44,062 nt of DNA from Limisphaerales bacterium (GTDB lineage: Bacteria > Verrucomicrobiota > Verrucomicrobiia > Limisphaerales > SXTU01): positions 1-44,062 of the forward strand of contig WRPG01000044.1 in assembly GCA_009773355.1 (NCBI GenBank), in the 5' to 3' direction. Below are positions 23,301 through 31,066 of the stretch, in pieces. Each line of letters opens with the position of its first letter. Positions within the stretch are counted from its first letter, which is position 1. Position numbers and translations under genes: made by a program. The notes under the pieces were generated by a model. That model searched no databases and had not been told where the DNA came from. It saw only the letters and a program-made list of their open reading frames with translations.

Positions 23301-24164
23301 AACCGCAGCACGGTGGGCTGGGAGAACTCGCTGGAGAAGCAGACCTTGCGCGCCATCCCCGTGATCGGCGAGCTGTTTGACGCCGAGGGCCGCGCGCACC
23401 AGAAAATCCTGCGCGAGCTGGACAAGCAGTCCTGGCAGAGCATCAACCGCGTTCGGATCGCCGGCGCGGGCGATGTCAACTACGTCGTCGCCAAGGACGA
23501 CATCGGCAACTGGTATGTGAAGAGCTACTCGGCCGACCCCAGCAACATGGTGCGCTCCGTCAAAAACCTGGCGATGTTCTCCGCCGGCGGCGCGTTCGGC
23601 GGCGGGCGGCTCCCCATCAAGGTGGGCGACAAACAGACCTTCGCGTTCACCAACTTGGTCTTTGACTCGCAGTTGCAGCAGGCGGTGGCCAATTACACGC
23701 GACAAACCACCAATGCGTTCATCCAGCTCACCAACGACGTGACCGGCCTGCCCGGCAAGCTGATCAACGCATGGAAGGGTGCCGGCTTCACCAACGACAG
23801 CTCCCTCACCGCCCTGCAAACGGCGGCGAAGACCAATCAGTTCAACACCGCCTTGAAAACCCCGCTATCCGATGCGAACAAGGCCTTCCAAGATGCGTCG
23901 CAGGATCTGAAAGCCTCTGTGGCTGACGAGCAGACGGTGACACTCCTGCGGGCCGTGGTGGCCTACGGGGCCGCCTTGCAGGGCGACGCTGCCGGGCTAG
24001 CCGAAGGCGACAAGCCGAAGGCGAAAGCGGCCATCTCCTCGACTGTGCTGTCCTTCGTGACCGCCGCCGCCCGGGGTCGGGCGGAGATCATCACCCGCTT
24101 TGAGGAAAGCCTCGGCGTCATCCAGGCCGGAGCGAGGCAGCAAAGCCAGGCGCTCGGCCAGTAG
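20367..24164 (+). CDS. Large lipoprotein with long Ala-rich coiled coil (1265 aa)
   Basis: The lipobox GVAGC places the modified Cys near residue 20. Residues 25-640 form a mostly helical domain without known motifs. About residues 645-925 are a long Ala/Lys/Glu-rich coiled coil (stretches such as KDTKREQADKDARRRLEEAK and AKAAALAAVQAG), comparable in style to TolA or tape-measure rods. About 930-1150 is a more ordered region (KQAIEAVTEIREDMIYLRP, then ENSLEKQTLRAIPVIGELF, then INRVRIAGAGDVNYVVAKDD). The C-terminus is helical. A periplasm-spanning anchor or scaffold is plausible. The first third uses more A/T-ending codons than the rest. It lies 9 bp after one lipoprotein gene and 24 bp before the patatin gene. 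Confidence 0.85.
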   Translation: MKKPVQMFVATALLAGVAGCAVLTVDVDVYTGPLANTHEVQAEQVISLAMGAKPLLVQLRDHLEVSSRSAYALKTGRAFDMTQRSYGYYYELNELRSNEWYRAGFFSPQFGTDLRLKSVHAIRVNEVLGLYNDRTPEMLAPLIEAGRRALEKYSAAAGIFQGSAFADGQEEKLWQEVLAGASQPKDPRWLALKPWLVSTNARRSEKEFGELVGRLIRGSSERFTTDRNISTTSLCAYLLSAGRISSLDASPIETLAAHLGFRSDKSGTAAKATFVKHTQRVCQAFLDARAARHDLFRTALMGIAVSQEHHFVSDRERASVREAAADVASRAVSASVLKRALAREGSLTSGLRTLLVALDSDLEAGRKHLAIQLANDPALHAQLLALDARDLAAGYAYGLGGGPTSNEELLAPADLQEGVAAFAAAADSALGGGRLQPGLERTIEQYLQAAKELPGKSFAQRMELPQFAGLMDALVAFGQKVVTLGNTSTLLDSGSSESVKKYVHVLQYVGNTILVHVDELKQRAAHQDKLTRRTGWAADAVRTAGFTNQLRNNWVGSTWTNGFNAKDAIEQLTLALRTEHAHLLYQGAGPVKATAITSGTVLFSQPPTNPVVLTNLLSLGVSALTNTSSARLGTDAATAATAQPPPKPPTLGELAAAEIDLSRARADEQRADLIATEKRSAHEAAHQKLQTFLKDTKREQADKDARRRLEEAKQKLAELQTHFNEWQTAWRKAAAALTNAEGQLSAATKALAESEAAFRAAIALCTNTATAYQQIEKKNSPEARQAAEAMHKATEAGKVAKARHAAAQSAEAKAKTQLEMAAKHLAAAVSKLNTAAAARNLAQKEAVERQTAANAAKQALETARKDATDLAEAAKNAAKSLSAAESEQKLTRTRRETAEARLAKAKAAALAAVQAGTQPAAADTATSFALSVTNQIIAPGPHEKLKQAIEAVTEIREDMIYLRPAAAYLRSSFPASTANRSTVGWENSLEKQTLRAIPVIGELFDAEGRAHQKILRELDKQSWQSINRVRIAGAGDVNYVVAKDDIGNWYVKSYSADPSNMVRSVKNLAMFSAGGAFGGGRLPIKVGDKQTFAFTNLVFDSQLQQAVANYTRQTTNAFIQLTNDVTGLPGKLINAWKGAGFTNDSSLTALQTAAKTNQFNTALKTPLSDANKAFQDASQDLKASVADEQTVTLLRAVVAYGAALQGDAAGLAEGDKPKAKAAISSTVLSFVTAAARGRAEIITRFEESLGVIQAGARQQSQALGQ

Positions 24165-24188
24165 TTTCCGCTCAACCGCTGCCAAGTT

Positions 24189-27011
24189 ATGGAGCCTGAC
24201 CCGACTTCCACCCAGTCCGATGGTTCCGCCCCGGCCGCATCGCCGCCCGCCGGGCCAGCCAGCCAGCGGAAGGATCCCGCCTATCCAGACGACCTCCGCA
24301 CGCGGGAGGAGGATTTGCTTCATGCGCGACGCACTGCGGCCGGCATTGCGGCCGGCGAAGGCCATTTGGGGCTGGCGCTGTCCGGCGGCGGCATCCGCAG
24401 CGCCACCTTTTGCCTGGGGGTGCTTCAGTCATTTGCGCGCGCAAGGTTGCTTCGGCGTGTGGATTACCTCTCCACAGTTTCTGGCGGAGGCTACATCGGC
24501 GGTTTCCTCGGAGCGCTGTGCGCGCGGAAGCCCCTCAAGGAGGACAAGCAGAAGGACAAAGTCCCGCCGCCCGGCGGCATCCAAGGGGCTGAGGACAGGC
24601 TGGCGAACATGGACTCGGCGGAGATCCGCTGGCTGCGCGAGAACGGCCGGCACCTCGCGCCCAACGGCACGGGAGATGTGTTCACGGCGGTGGCGGTCCA
24701 GATGCGCAATTGGGCGGCGGTCTTCACGGTCATGGCGTTGAGCGCGCTGGCGGTGTTTGCCGGCGCCAATTTTCTGCGCGCCTGGGTGGGAACCGAGTGC
24801 CCCCTGCTGCGGCACTTTCTGGCCGGGCTGGGCGGCTCCCCCGGTGTGGGCGGCTTCTGGTGGCCCAGTCCTTGGTTGTGGGCGGCGCTGCCGCCGGCCC
24901 TCATGACGGTGCTGTTCGGAACCACTTACTGGCTCGTTCCCAGCCGCCGGATGCTGGATCATGTGGATCGCCCCGTCTGGGTTTTTGCCTGTGTTGCCGC
25001 CTGCTGTGCTGGCCTGCTGGTTTGGGCCGGGTTCGGCCTGTCCCCCGTTCCGGCCGCGGCCCCGCCGCTGGCCGGCGGCGTCCTGCTTGGCTTGGGGGCG
25101 ATGGGGTTGATCTGGCTGGCGGCGCGGCACCGCGCCCTAAACCAGCTCGCCGTCGCCGATCAGCCGCTGCCCGGCTCCGCTGCGGAGGCGGCCAGCCAGG
25201 TCAACGGCTGGCTGCGCAATTTCCTCTCGGTCCGCATGAAGGTCTGGCTCGGCTGCACCCTCGCGCTCGTGGTGTTTGGAGTGCTGGATTCTCTGGGCCA
25301 GTCGGCCTATGCGGCGCTCAAGCGCGAGCATTTGTTCGCCTTCGGCGGCGGCAGCGCGTGCGTGGCGGCGGTGCTTTCGTTGGGGGACAAGCTGCTGCCG
25401 CTGCTGGGCCGGAAGCCCTCCGCGAACGGCGGGCTTCCGCTCAAAGTCCTGGCGGGCGGGGCGGGCGTGCTCGGCTTCGGGCTGTTCCTGCTGAATGTCA
25501 ATTTGCTCGGGCACGCCATCCTGTGGGGCGGGGCGTCGCCGGGCGCTCAACTGCCGGAGTGGCATTCGTCCCTGGCGCTGCTCCTCTGCGCCGCCTTGGT
25601 CTCGTGGGTGGGCGGCCACCAGATCGGCTTCCTCAACCACTCCTCGCTCCAGGCGATCTACGGCGCGCGGCTGGTCCGGGCCTATCTCGGGGCGAGCAAT
25701 CCCCGCCGCCAGCAAGGCACCCCGGAGGCCGCCCGGGTCACCACCACGGTGCGGGGCGACGATCTCTGGCTGGCCGACTATGAGCCGCACTGTCACGGCG
25801 GCCCGTTGCACCTCATCAATGTCACCTTCAATGAAACCTGCTCCGGCGTGAGCAACCTTGAGCAGCGTGACCGTCGGGGCCTGCCCTTGACCATCGGGCC
25901 GGCGGGCGTTTCCGTCGGAGTCCGCCATCACGCGACCTGGCCGGAGGGCGGCCCGCAGGCCCAGGCTTGTTGTGAGCGGGGCCGCAAACTGCATCCCATC
26001 ACGGAAGCGGGGGCGGCCGCGGGCGCGTTTCAGATGTTTCCACCGCTGTCTCGGGAGGCGCGCGAGGTGCAGCATCTCACGGTTGGCCACTGGCTGGCCA
26101 TCTCCGGGGCCGCGTTCAGCACCGGCATGGGTGTCAACACCAGCCTGGGCACGAGCCTGCTCACGGGGCTGGCGAACATCCGCCTGGGCTATTGGTGGGA
26201 CAGCGGGGTCAGCCCGGCCGAGCGGAAGCTGGGGTCCGAGCGCTGGCGGGAATGGTTTCAAGCCCAGGACGGTGGCGACCTGATCAGCCGGCATTTTCCC
26301 ATGCAGGCCCACCTCCTGAATGAATGGCTCGCCCGTTTCCACGGCCCGGCGCGGCGGCTCTGGTATCTCTCCGACGGCGGGCACTTCGAAAACACCGCCG
26401 TCTATGAACTGCTCCGCCGCCGCCTCCCCCACATCATCTGCTGCGACTGCGGGGCCGACCCGAACTACGACTTCACGGACCTCGCCAACCTCGTGCGCAA
26501 GGCGCGCATAGACTTCGCCGCGGAGATCAAGTTCGTCGCCGCCGACCAGCTTCAAGCCGTCTTCCGCGCCGGCTGGCCGTGGCCAAAGCCGCCCCGGCCG
26601 CTGGGGGAAACTGCGGAGGGCGGGAAACGCGGCCGCGCCGGGGATTCGGCTCCGGACGGATTCCGCCCCCTCATCGGCACCGAGCACGATTTCACCACGG
26701 GCAAGGCCGACGGCACACAACCTCACGCCCTGCTCGCCGCCGTCCGGTTTGCCGAGGACGACCACGCGCTCATCCTCTTCCTGAAGCCCGCGTTCTCCGG
26801 GGACGAGCCGCTGGATGTCTGGGCGTATGACGTGCAACGGAAGGATTTCCCGCAGGAATCCACGCTCGACCAGTTTTTCGACGAAGCGCAGTGGGAGAGC
26901 TACCGCAAGCTCGGTGAACACACCGCCGACCAGGTGCTGGTCCCGCGCGCCGGGCAGCCCCTCTGGTTCACGCGCCTTGACCCGAAAACTGTCTGGGAAC
27001 AACTGCCATGA
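24189..27011 (+). CDS. Multi-pass membrane patatin-like phospholipase
   Basis: A 940-aa enzyme with a patatin Ser-Asp dyad. The oxyanion loop GGGIRSATF covers residues 66-74; the nucleophile is expected at S98 (DYLSTVSGGGYIGG; the first Gly of GxSxG is Thr), and the catalytic Asp at D729 (YLSDGGHFENTAVYELLRRR). Between them lies a large insert (about 170-480) with seven to eight membrane helices, so the active site is split by a membrane domain. Patatins hydrolyse acyl ester bonds of phospholipids; the real substrate here is unknown. The N-terminus is a disordered Pro/Ala tail without a signal peptide. It overlaps the EEP-type hydrolase by ATGA and follows the large lipoprotein by 24 bp. Confidence 0.9.
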   Translation: MEPDPTSTQSDGSAPAASPPAGPASQRKDPAYPDDLRTREEDLLHARRTAAGIAAGEGHLGLALSGGGIRSATFCLGVLQSFARARLLRRVDYLSTVSGGGYIGGFLGALCARKPLKEDKQKDKVPPPGGIQGAEDRLANMDSAEIRWLRENGRHLAPNGTGDVFTAVAVQMRNWAAVFTVMALSALAVFAGANFLRAWVGTECPLLRHFLAGLGGSPGVGGFWWPSPWLWAALPPALMTVLFGTTYWLVPSRRMLDHVDRPVWVFACVAACCAGLLVWAGFGLSPVPAAAPPLAGGVLLGLGAMGLIWLAARHRALNQLAVADQPLPGSAAEAASQVNGWLRNFLSVRMKVWLGCTLALVVFGVLDSLGQSAYAALKREHLFAFGGGSACVAAVLSLGDKLLPLLGRKPSANGGLPLKVLAGGAGVLGFGLFLLNVNLLGHAILWGGASPGAQLPEWHSSLALLLCAALVSWVGGHQIGFLNHSSLQAIYGARLVRAYLGASNPRRQQGTPEAARVTTTVRGDDLWLADYEPHCHGGPLHLINVTFNETCSGVSNLEQRDRRGLPLTIGPAGVSVGVRHHATWPEGGPQAQACCERGRKLHPITEAGAAAGAFQMFPPLSREAREVQHLTVGHWLAISGAAFSTGMGVNTSLGTSLLTGLANIRLGYWWDSGVSPAERKLGSERWREWFQAQDGGDLISRHFPMQAHLLNEWLARFHGPARRLWYLSDGGHFENTAVYELLRRRLPHIICCDCGADPNYDFTDLANLVRKARIDFAAEIKFVAADQLQAVFRAGWPWPKPPRPLGETAEGGKRGRAGDSAPDGFRPLIGTEHDFTTGKADGTQPHALLAAVRFAEDDHALILFLKPAFSGDEPLDVWAYDVQRKDFPQESTLDQFFDEAQWESYRKLGEHTADQVLVPRAGQPLWFTRLDPKTVWEQLP

Positions 27012-28135
27012 AACTCCGCCTCGCCACCTACAACTGCAACAACCTCTTCCGGCGCGCCGCCGCGCTGCAACTTGAGGGTTTCTCCCCGCAGGCGAAGGCT
27101 GTGTTGCAGGAGGTCGCCGCCTTGAGCGAGCTGCTGGCGCGCGACTCCTACGCCGGCCCTGTCGGCGGGCGCATCCTCAAGCTGCTCGTGAAATACGACC
27201 AGCACCTCGCCAAACGCACGAAGCACAACCGGTGGTTCTCGATCAACATGGTCAAGGGCAAGCTCTTCAAGGTGCCCAAGGGCGGCCAGCTCCCGGTGCT
27301 CGCCGCCGCCGGACGCGGCGACTGGCTCGGCTGGGTGGAACTCACCCGCGAGACCGTGGACGAGACCAGCACCCAGAACACCGCCCGGGTCATCCAGTCG
27401 CTCGACGCGGACGTGCTCTGCGTCGTCGAGGTGGAGGACCGGCTCACGCTGGAGCGCTTCAGCGCGGAGCTGTTGAAGCCGCTGGCCCCCGCCGCCGCCT
27501 ATGCCCACGCGATGCTCATTGATGGCAACGACCCGCGCGGCATTGACGTGGGCGTGTTGAGCCGGTTCCCCGTCGCCTCCGTGCGCCCGCATGTGGACGA
27601 CACGTTCACCGGCCAGGACCAGAAGCCATATCGCGTCTTCAGCCGCGACTGTCCCGAGTATGAGGTCACGCTGCCGGAGGGCCGGACGCTCTGGCTGCTC
27701 GCCAACCACTTCAAAAGCCAGGGCTACGGCAGCCAGGCGTCCAACGACGCCAAGCGCCAGCGCCAGGCGGAGCGCGTGCGCGAAATCCTCCGGCGCTTCG
27801 ATCTCAAGCGCGACCTCGTCGCCGTTGCGGGCGACCTGAACGGCACGCCCGACAGCGCGCCGCTCCAGCCGCTGCTCAGGACGCCGGGTTTGAACGACGT
27901 GTTGAAGTCCCCCATCTTCAACGGACCAGTCTGGACGCACGGCGGCCGGCAGCAGTTGGACTATCTGCTGGTGTCCACGCCGCTGTTCAAGCGGCTCAAG
28001 TCCGTCGGCATCGAGCGGCGTGGCATCTTCCAAAAGCCCCCGGCCGGCCAGCCGCCCGCGCATCTCCCGACCGTGACCAACGGCACCACGCAGGCCTCGG
28101 ACCACGCCGCCGTCTGGGCGGAGTTCGCGCTCTGA
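27008..28135 (+). CDS. Endonuclease/exonuclease/phosphatase (EEP) superfamily hydrolase
   Basis: A 375-aa metal-dependent phosphodiester/phosphomonoester hydrolase. The conserved EEP set is complete: N9 in ATYNCNNLF, E141 in CVVEVEDRL, D276 and N278 in AGDLNGTPDSAPL, and D365-H366 at QASDHAAVWAEF. The superfamily includes DNA repair nucleases, sphingomyelinases and inositol phosphatases, and substrate cannot be told from these residues. No signal peptide or membrane segment is seen, so it is probably cytoplasmic unless exported by another route. It begins inside the stop of the membrane patatin gene (ATGA), so the two are likely made together. A phospholipid head-group phosphodiesterase would fit that pairing, as would a nuclease effector; both are inference. 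Confidence 0.9.
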   Translation: MKLRLATYNCNNLFRRAAALQLEGFSPQAKAVLQEVAALSELLARDSYAGPVGGRILKLLVKYDQHLAKRTKHNRWFSINMVKGKLFKVPKGGQLPVLAAAGRGDWLGWVELTRETVDETSTQNTARVIQSLDADVLCVVEVEDRLTLERFSAELLKPLAPAAAYAHAMLIDGNDPRGIDVGVLSRFPVASVRPHVDDTFTGQDQKPYRVFSRDCPEYEVTLPEGRTLWLLANHFKSQGYGSQASNDAKRQRQAERVREILRRFDLKRDLVAVAGDLNGTPDSAPLQPLLRTPGLNDVLKSPIFNGPVWTHGGRQQLDYLLVSTPLFKRLKSVGIERRGIFQKPPAGQPPAHLPTVTNGTTQASDHAAVWAEFAL

Positions 28136-28254
28136 AGGGTCTGCCGGGTTGAAATCCGGCTATTCACCCGCGCGGGGTTCTGCTACTTGTTGCCGGACGC
28201 CGCCCGCTCCGTCGCCTCGTCGCGCGGAAACGGGCCGCGACCCGACCGCCAACC

Positions 28255-29103
28255 ATGCGCTCTGTCCTGAAGGCGTTGCTTTACGCGCTGCTGCTCGCCG
28301 CGTGCTACTGGTGCGGCTTCAGCGCGTATCGGGATTACGCGCTCCTGATGATGGAGGAGGGCGACGGCCTCACGCGCTCCGTCCGGCTCAAGTCCGCCCG
28401 GTCCACCAACGCCGGGCCGGCCACCGCCACGAACCAGGCGGCCGCCACCCTCACCAACCAACCGCCCGTCAAGCCGTCGGCCGCCGCCGCCGCCATCACA
28501 ACGCCGGGCGAGGACGGCGAGGAGACGGCCACCGTCCGCACGAACCGGCGCGTGGGCCGGAACTATTTCCGGCTGCTCGGCTACACGGTGGGCTTCGCGG
28601 CGGCGATGCTGGTGCTGGGCTTCGTGGCCGCGCAGGATTTCGGCCATCTGCTGAAGTTCCGGCTCGGCCGGGAGGTCTCCTACGTGGACGCGCGGTCCGA
28701 GCGCAACGCGCAGTATGAGCGCGCCGAGCACCTCGCGCTCAAGGGCAGCGCACACGACGCCATCAAGCTGTTGCAGGCGATCATCGCGAAGCATCCGAAC
28801 CATGTGCATTCCGTCCTGCGCATCGCCGAGCTTTACGACAAGGAGCTGCACGACTTCCCGAACGCCGCGCTCCACTACGAGGAGGTGCTCAAGCTCAAGA
28901 TTCCGGACGAGCAATGGGGCTGGGTGGCCATCCGGCTCGCGAACATTTACTCCGGCAAGCTCGGCCAGCCGCAAGTCGCGCTCGACCTCATCCGCCGGCT
29001 CGCCGCCGAAAGGCCAGGGACGCAGGCCGGCGCCAAGGCGCTCAAGCGCCTGGCCAAGATCGCCAGCGCGGGTCTCGACCCGGAGGCGCACGGGGATGTC
29101 TGA
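28255..29103 (+). CDS. Membrane-anchored TPR protein
   Basis: 282 aa. One membrane segment lies at the N-terminus (about residues 3-22, LLYALLLAACYWCGF) and a second at about 102-124 (LGYTVGFAAAMLVLGFVAA), joined by a Thr/Ala/Pro-rich loop. The C-terminal 130 residues are tetratricopeptide-like helical repeats (AEHLALKGSAHDAIKLLQAIIAKHP, then a second pair with NAALHYEEVL and a third with PQVALDLIRRLAAERP). It is probably a scaffold facing the cytoplasm. It follows the EEP gene by a 119-bp gap that contains a weak hairpin (GCCGG...CCGGC, 28143-28160), so it may be a separate transcript. Confidence 0.82.
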   Translation: MRSVLKALLYALLLAACYWCGFSAYRDYALLMMEEGDGLTRSVRLKSARSTNAGPATATNQAAATLTNQPPVKPSAAAAAITTPGEDGEETATVRTNRRVGRNYFRLLGYTVGFAAAMLVLGFVAAQDFGHLLKFRLGREVSYVDARSERNAQYERAEHLALKGSAHDAIKLLQAIIAKHPNHVHSVLRIAELYDKELHDFPNAALHYEEVLKLKIPDEQWGWVAIRLANIYSGKLGQPQVALDLIRRLAAERPGTQAGAKALKRLAKIASAGLDPEAHGDV

Positions 29104-29118
29104 GCGGGGGCAACGGGA

Positions 29119-29982
29119 ATGAAAGCGTTAACCGACCGCAAGCCAACGCGGAAGCTCTGGCTGCTTTCCGCGGTGATTGCGGGCCTGCTCGCATTGACGA
29201 CGTGGGACGTGCTGCGCAACTCCAGCGGAAGCTCACCCGCTGCCCTGCGACGCGCGGCGTTCGAAGGTGATGAGGCCACGGTGCGCCGTCTTATCGCGGC
29301 GCACCCGCAGTGGATCAATAGTGTAGGCTCGACCAACGGGCGCACGAGCGCTCTCACAAGCCACTTCACGAAGATCAAGCGGGAACTTGGGTTGACGACT
29401 TCATCGCGGGCTTCCGGTGATCGGGAGGGACTATTCCGCGAGCTTGAAGGTGCCGGAAGCACTCCGCTGTTCAACGCCATGGCGGCACGGCATGTTGGCC
29501 TGGCCATGACCCTGATCGAATCTGGGGCGGACCCGAGCGTGAAGCTTGCGCGCGGTTGGCCCCTTGTCTTTGCCGCCGCCCAGATTGGTGACACCAATCT
29601 GATGACGGCGATGATGAAGCGAGGAGTGAGACTGGACGTGCTCGAACCGGGTTCGGGGATGACGATCCTCCACAACGCCGCGTTTTCACAGAAGCCAGAG
29701 ATGCTCAGTTTCCTCATTGCGCATGGCCTGTCAGTCAACGCGACGAACTATCGCGGGGTCACGCCGCTGGACATTGCGATAGGCCGCTCAAAGCTTGATC
29801 TGGTGCAGGTGCTCGCGACCAACGGCGCTGATTTGGAACCGAACCCTGCACGTGGGTATGACGCGCTGGAGGCGGCGCGACGCCAAGCATCAAGCAAAAC
29901 CGACCCCAACGCGACCGCAGTCGTGACCTGGCTGGAGGCGTTCATCGCGACCAATCAACCGACTGCCAAACCCGCACCATGA
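29119..29982 (+). CDS. Ankyrin-repeat membrane protein
   Basis: 287 aa with one N-terminal membrane segment (about residues 13-32, LWLLSAVIAGLLALTTW) and at least five ankyrin-type repeats after about residue 45. Diagnostic patches are AALRRAAFEGDEATVRRLIA, STPLFNAMAARHVGLAMTLIESGADPSV, WPLVFAAAQIGDTNLMTAMMKRGV, MTILHNAAFSQKPEMLSFLIAHGLSV and GVTPLDIAIGRSKLDLVQVLATNGADL. Such domains bind other proteins. It lies 15 bp after the TPR protein gene and is probably co-transcribed; both are membrane-anchored interaction proteins. Codon use is slightly less GC-rich than that of its neighbours. Confidence 0.85.
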   Translation: MKALTDRKPTRKLWLLSAVIAGLLALTTWDVLRNSSGSSPAALRRAAFEGDEATVRRLIAAHPQWINSVGSTNGRTSALTSHFTKIKRELGLTTSSRASGDREGLFRELEGAGSTPLFNAMAARHVGLAMTLIESGADPSVKLARGWPLVFAAAQIGDTNLMTAMMKRGVRLDVLEPGSGMTILHNAAFSQKPEMLSFLIAHGLSVNATNYRGVTPLDIAIGRSKLDLVQVLATNGADLEPNPARGYDALEAARRQASSKTDPNATAVVTWLEAFIATNQPTAKPAP

Positions 29983-30038
29983 TGGCCGCCACGTGGTTGA
30001 TGTTGCTGGAAAACTTCCACTACACTTTCCCGTCAGCC

Positions 30039-31031
30039 ATGAAGCGAATCGCTCTTCTCCTCGTCGCCCTGCTCACCGCTGGTTCCGCCCGCTCGCAGAC
30101 GGACGCCAAGACCGACCTGCTCGGCCAGTATTTCAAGGGCGTGGAACTTGCCGGCCCGCCCGCGCTCAGGCGCGTGGATGCGCAGGTCAATTTCGACTGG
30201 CCGGAAGCGCCCGCGCCCGGCCTGCCTGCCGACCAGTTCAGCGTGCGCTGGAGCGGCACGGTGCAGTCGCCCGCCACGGGCAGGTTCACGTTCATCACCG
30301 AGTCCGACGACGGCGTGCGGCTCTGGGTGGACGGTCGGCTGCTCATTGACAACTGGAGCGATCACGCGCCGACGGAGGACAAAAGCCCCGAGTTCATGCT
30401 GGAGGACGGCAAGCGTTACGACCTGGTCTTGGAGTTTTACGAGAACGGCGGCGGCGCGGCGGCGAAGCTGATGTGGAGCGGTCCCTCGACGCTCAAACAA
30501 CTCATTCCCAGCTTCCGGCTCGCGCCGAAGGAACTCGCGCCACCCGGCGAACTGGACGTGGCGAAGCTGCCGCCGGACACGCGTGGCCTCGTGGGCCATT
30601 ACTTCAGGGGCCGCGAGTTTGCCGGCAAGCCCGCGTTGCGGCTCGACAAGGAAATCGCTTTCGACTGGGGCGAGGGCGGCCCCAACTTGCGCGGCGCGGG
30701 GGAGGAGGATTTCTGCGTGCGCTGGACGGGCCAGGTGAAGGCGGAGAAGTCCGGCACTTACACCTTCATCGCCGAGGCGGACGACGGCGTGCGCGTCTGG
30801 GTGAACGGCCAGCGGCTCGTGGATGCCTGGGTGGACCAGGGCGCAACCGAGCACAAAGGCGAACTCAAGCTGGAGGCGGGCAAGAGCTACGATCTCGTGA
30901 TGGAGTATTACGAGAACAGCGGGTTCGCGGTGGCAAAGCTCTCGTGGAGCGTGGATGGCGCGGAGAAGAAAATCGTGCCGTCGTCAGCGCTGACCCCGAA
31001 GGTCATCGCGGACAAGGGGCAGAAAAAGTAG
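30039..31031 (+). CDS. Secreted protein with two PA14 domains
   Basis: A 330-aa exported protein. The start at 30039 (MKRIALLLVALLTAGSARS) gives a good signal peptide; the frame extends to 29979, but that part lacks one. Two PA14 domains follow, at about residues 24-160 and 175-310. Each shows the family core: GQYFKGVEL / GHYFRGREF, FTFITESDDGVRLWVDG / YTFIAEADDGVRVWVNG and LVLEFYENGGGAAAKLMWS / LVMEYYENSGFAVAKLSWS. PA14 domains often bind carbohydrate or act as adhesion modules. No catalytic domain is attached, so a surface-binding or cell-wall-associated role is likely. Confidence 0.9.
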   Translation: MKRIALLLVALLTAGSARSQTDAKTDLLGQYFKGVELAGPPALRRVDAQVNFDWPEAPAPGLPADQFSVRWSGTVQSPATGRFTFITESDDGVRLWVDGRLLIDNWSDHAPTEDKSPEFMLEDGKRYDLVLEFYENGGGAAAKLMWSGPSTLKQLIPSFRLAPKELAPPGELDVAKLPPDTRGLVGHYFRGREFAGKPALRLDKEIAFDWGEGGPNLRGAGEEDFCVRWTGQVKAEKSGTYTFIAEADDGVRVWVNGQRLVDAWVDQGATEHKGELKLEAGKSYDLVMEYYENSGFAVAKLSWSVDGAEKKIVPSSALTPKVIADKGQKK

Positions 31032-31051
31032 GGCGGGCATCCTGCCTGCCC
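31028..31051. terminator. GTAG-type REP hairpin between convergent genes
   Basis: A hairpin GGGCGGGCA-TCC-TGCCTGCCC (9-bp stem with one G-T wobble, 31031-31051) is preceded by GTAG, whose last three bases are the TAG stop codon of the PA14 gene. GTAG plus hairpin is the layout described for REP sequences. It lies in a 35-bp gap facing a minus-strand gene that ends at 31067, so it may stop transcription in both directions. Confidence 0.6.
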
Positions 31052-31066
31052 TGCGTTGGCAACGGC

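Noticed and set aside
19692-24164. Lipoprotein pair as type VI secretion parts
   Set aside because: No TssB/C, TssM, TssK, VgrG or PAAR-like gene is in the window, and the lipoproteins show no TssJ features.
24189-28135. Patatin plus neighbour as a CBASS or other known anti-phage system
   Set aside because: No cyclic-oligonucleotide synthase, TIR, Cap2/Cap3, reverse transcriptase or helicase gene is near; the patatin has a large membrane insert not seen in CapV-type effectors.
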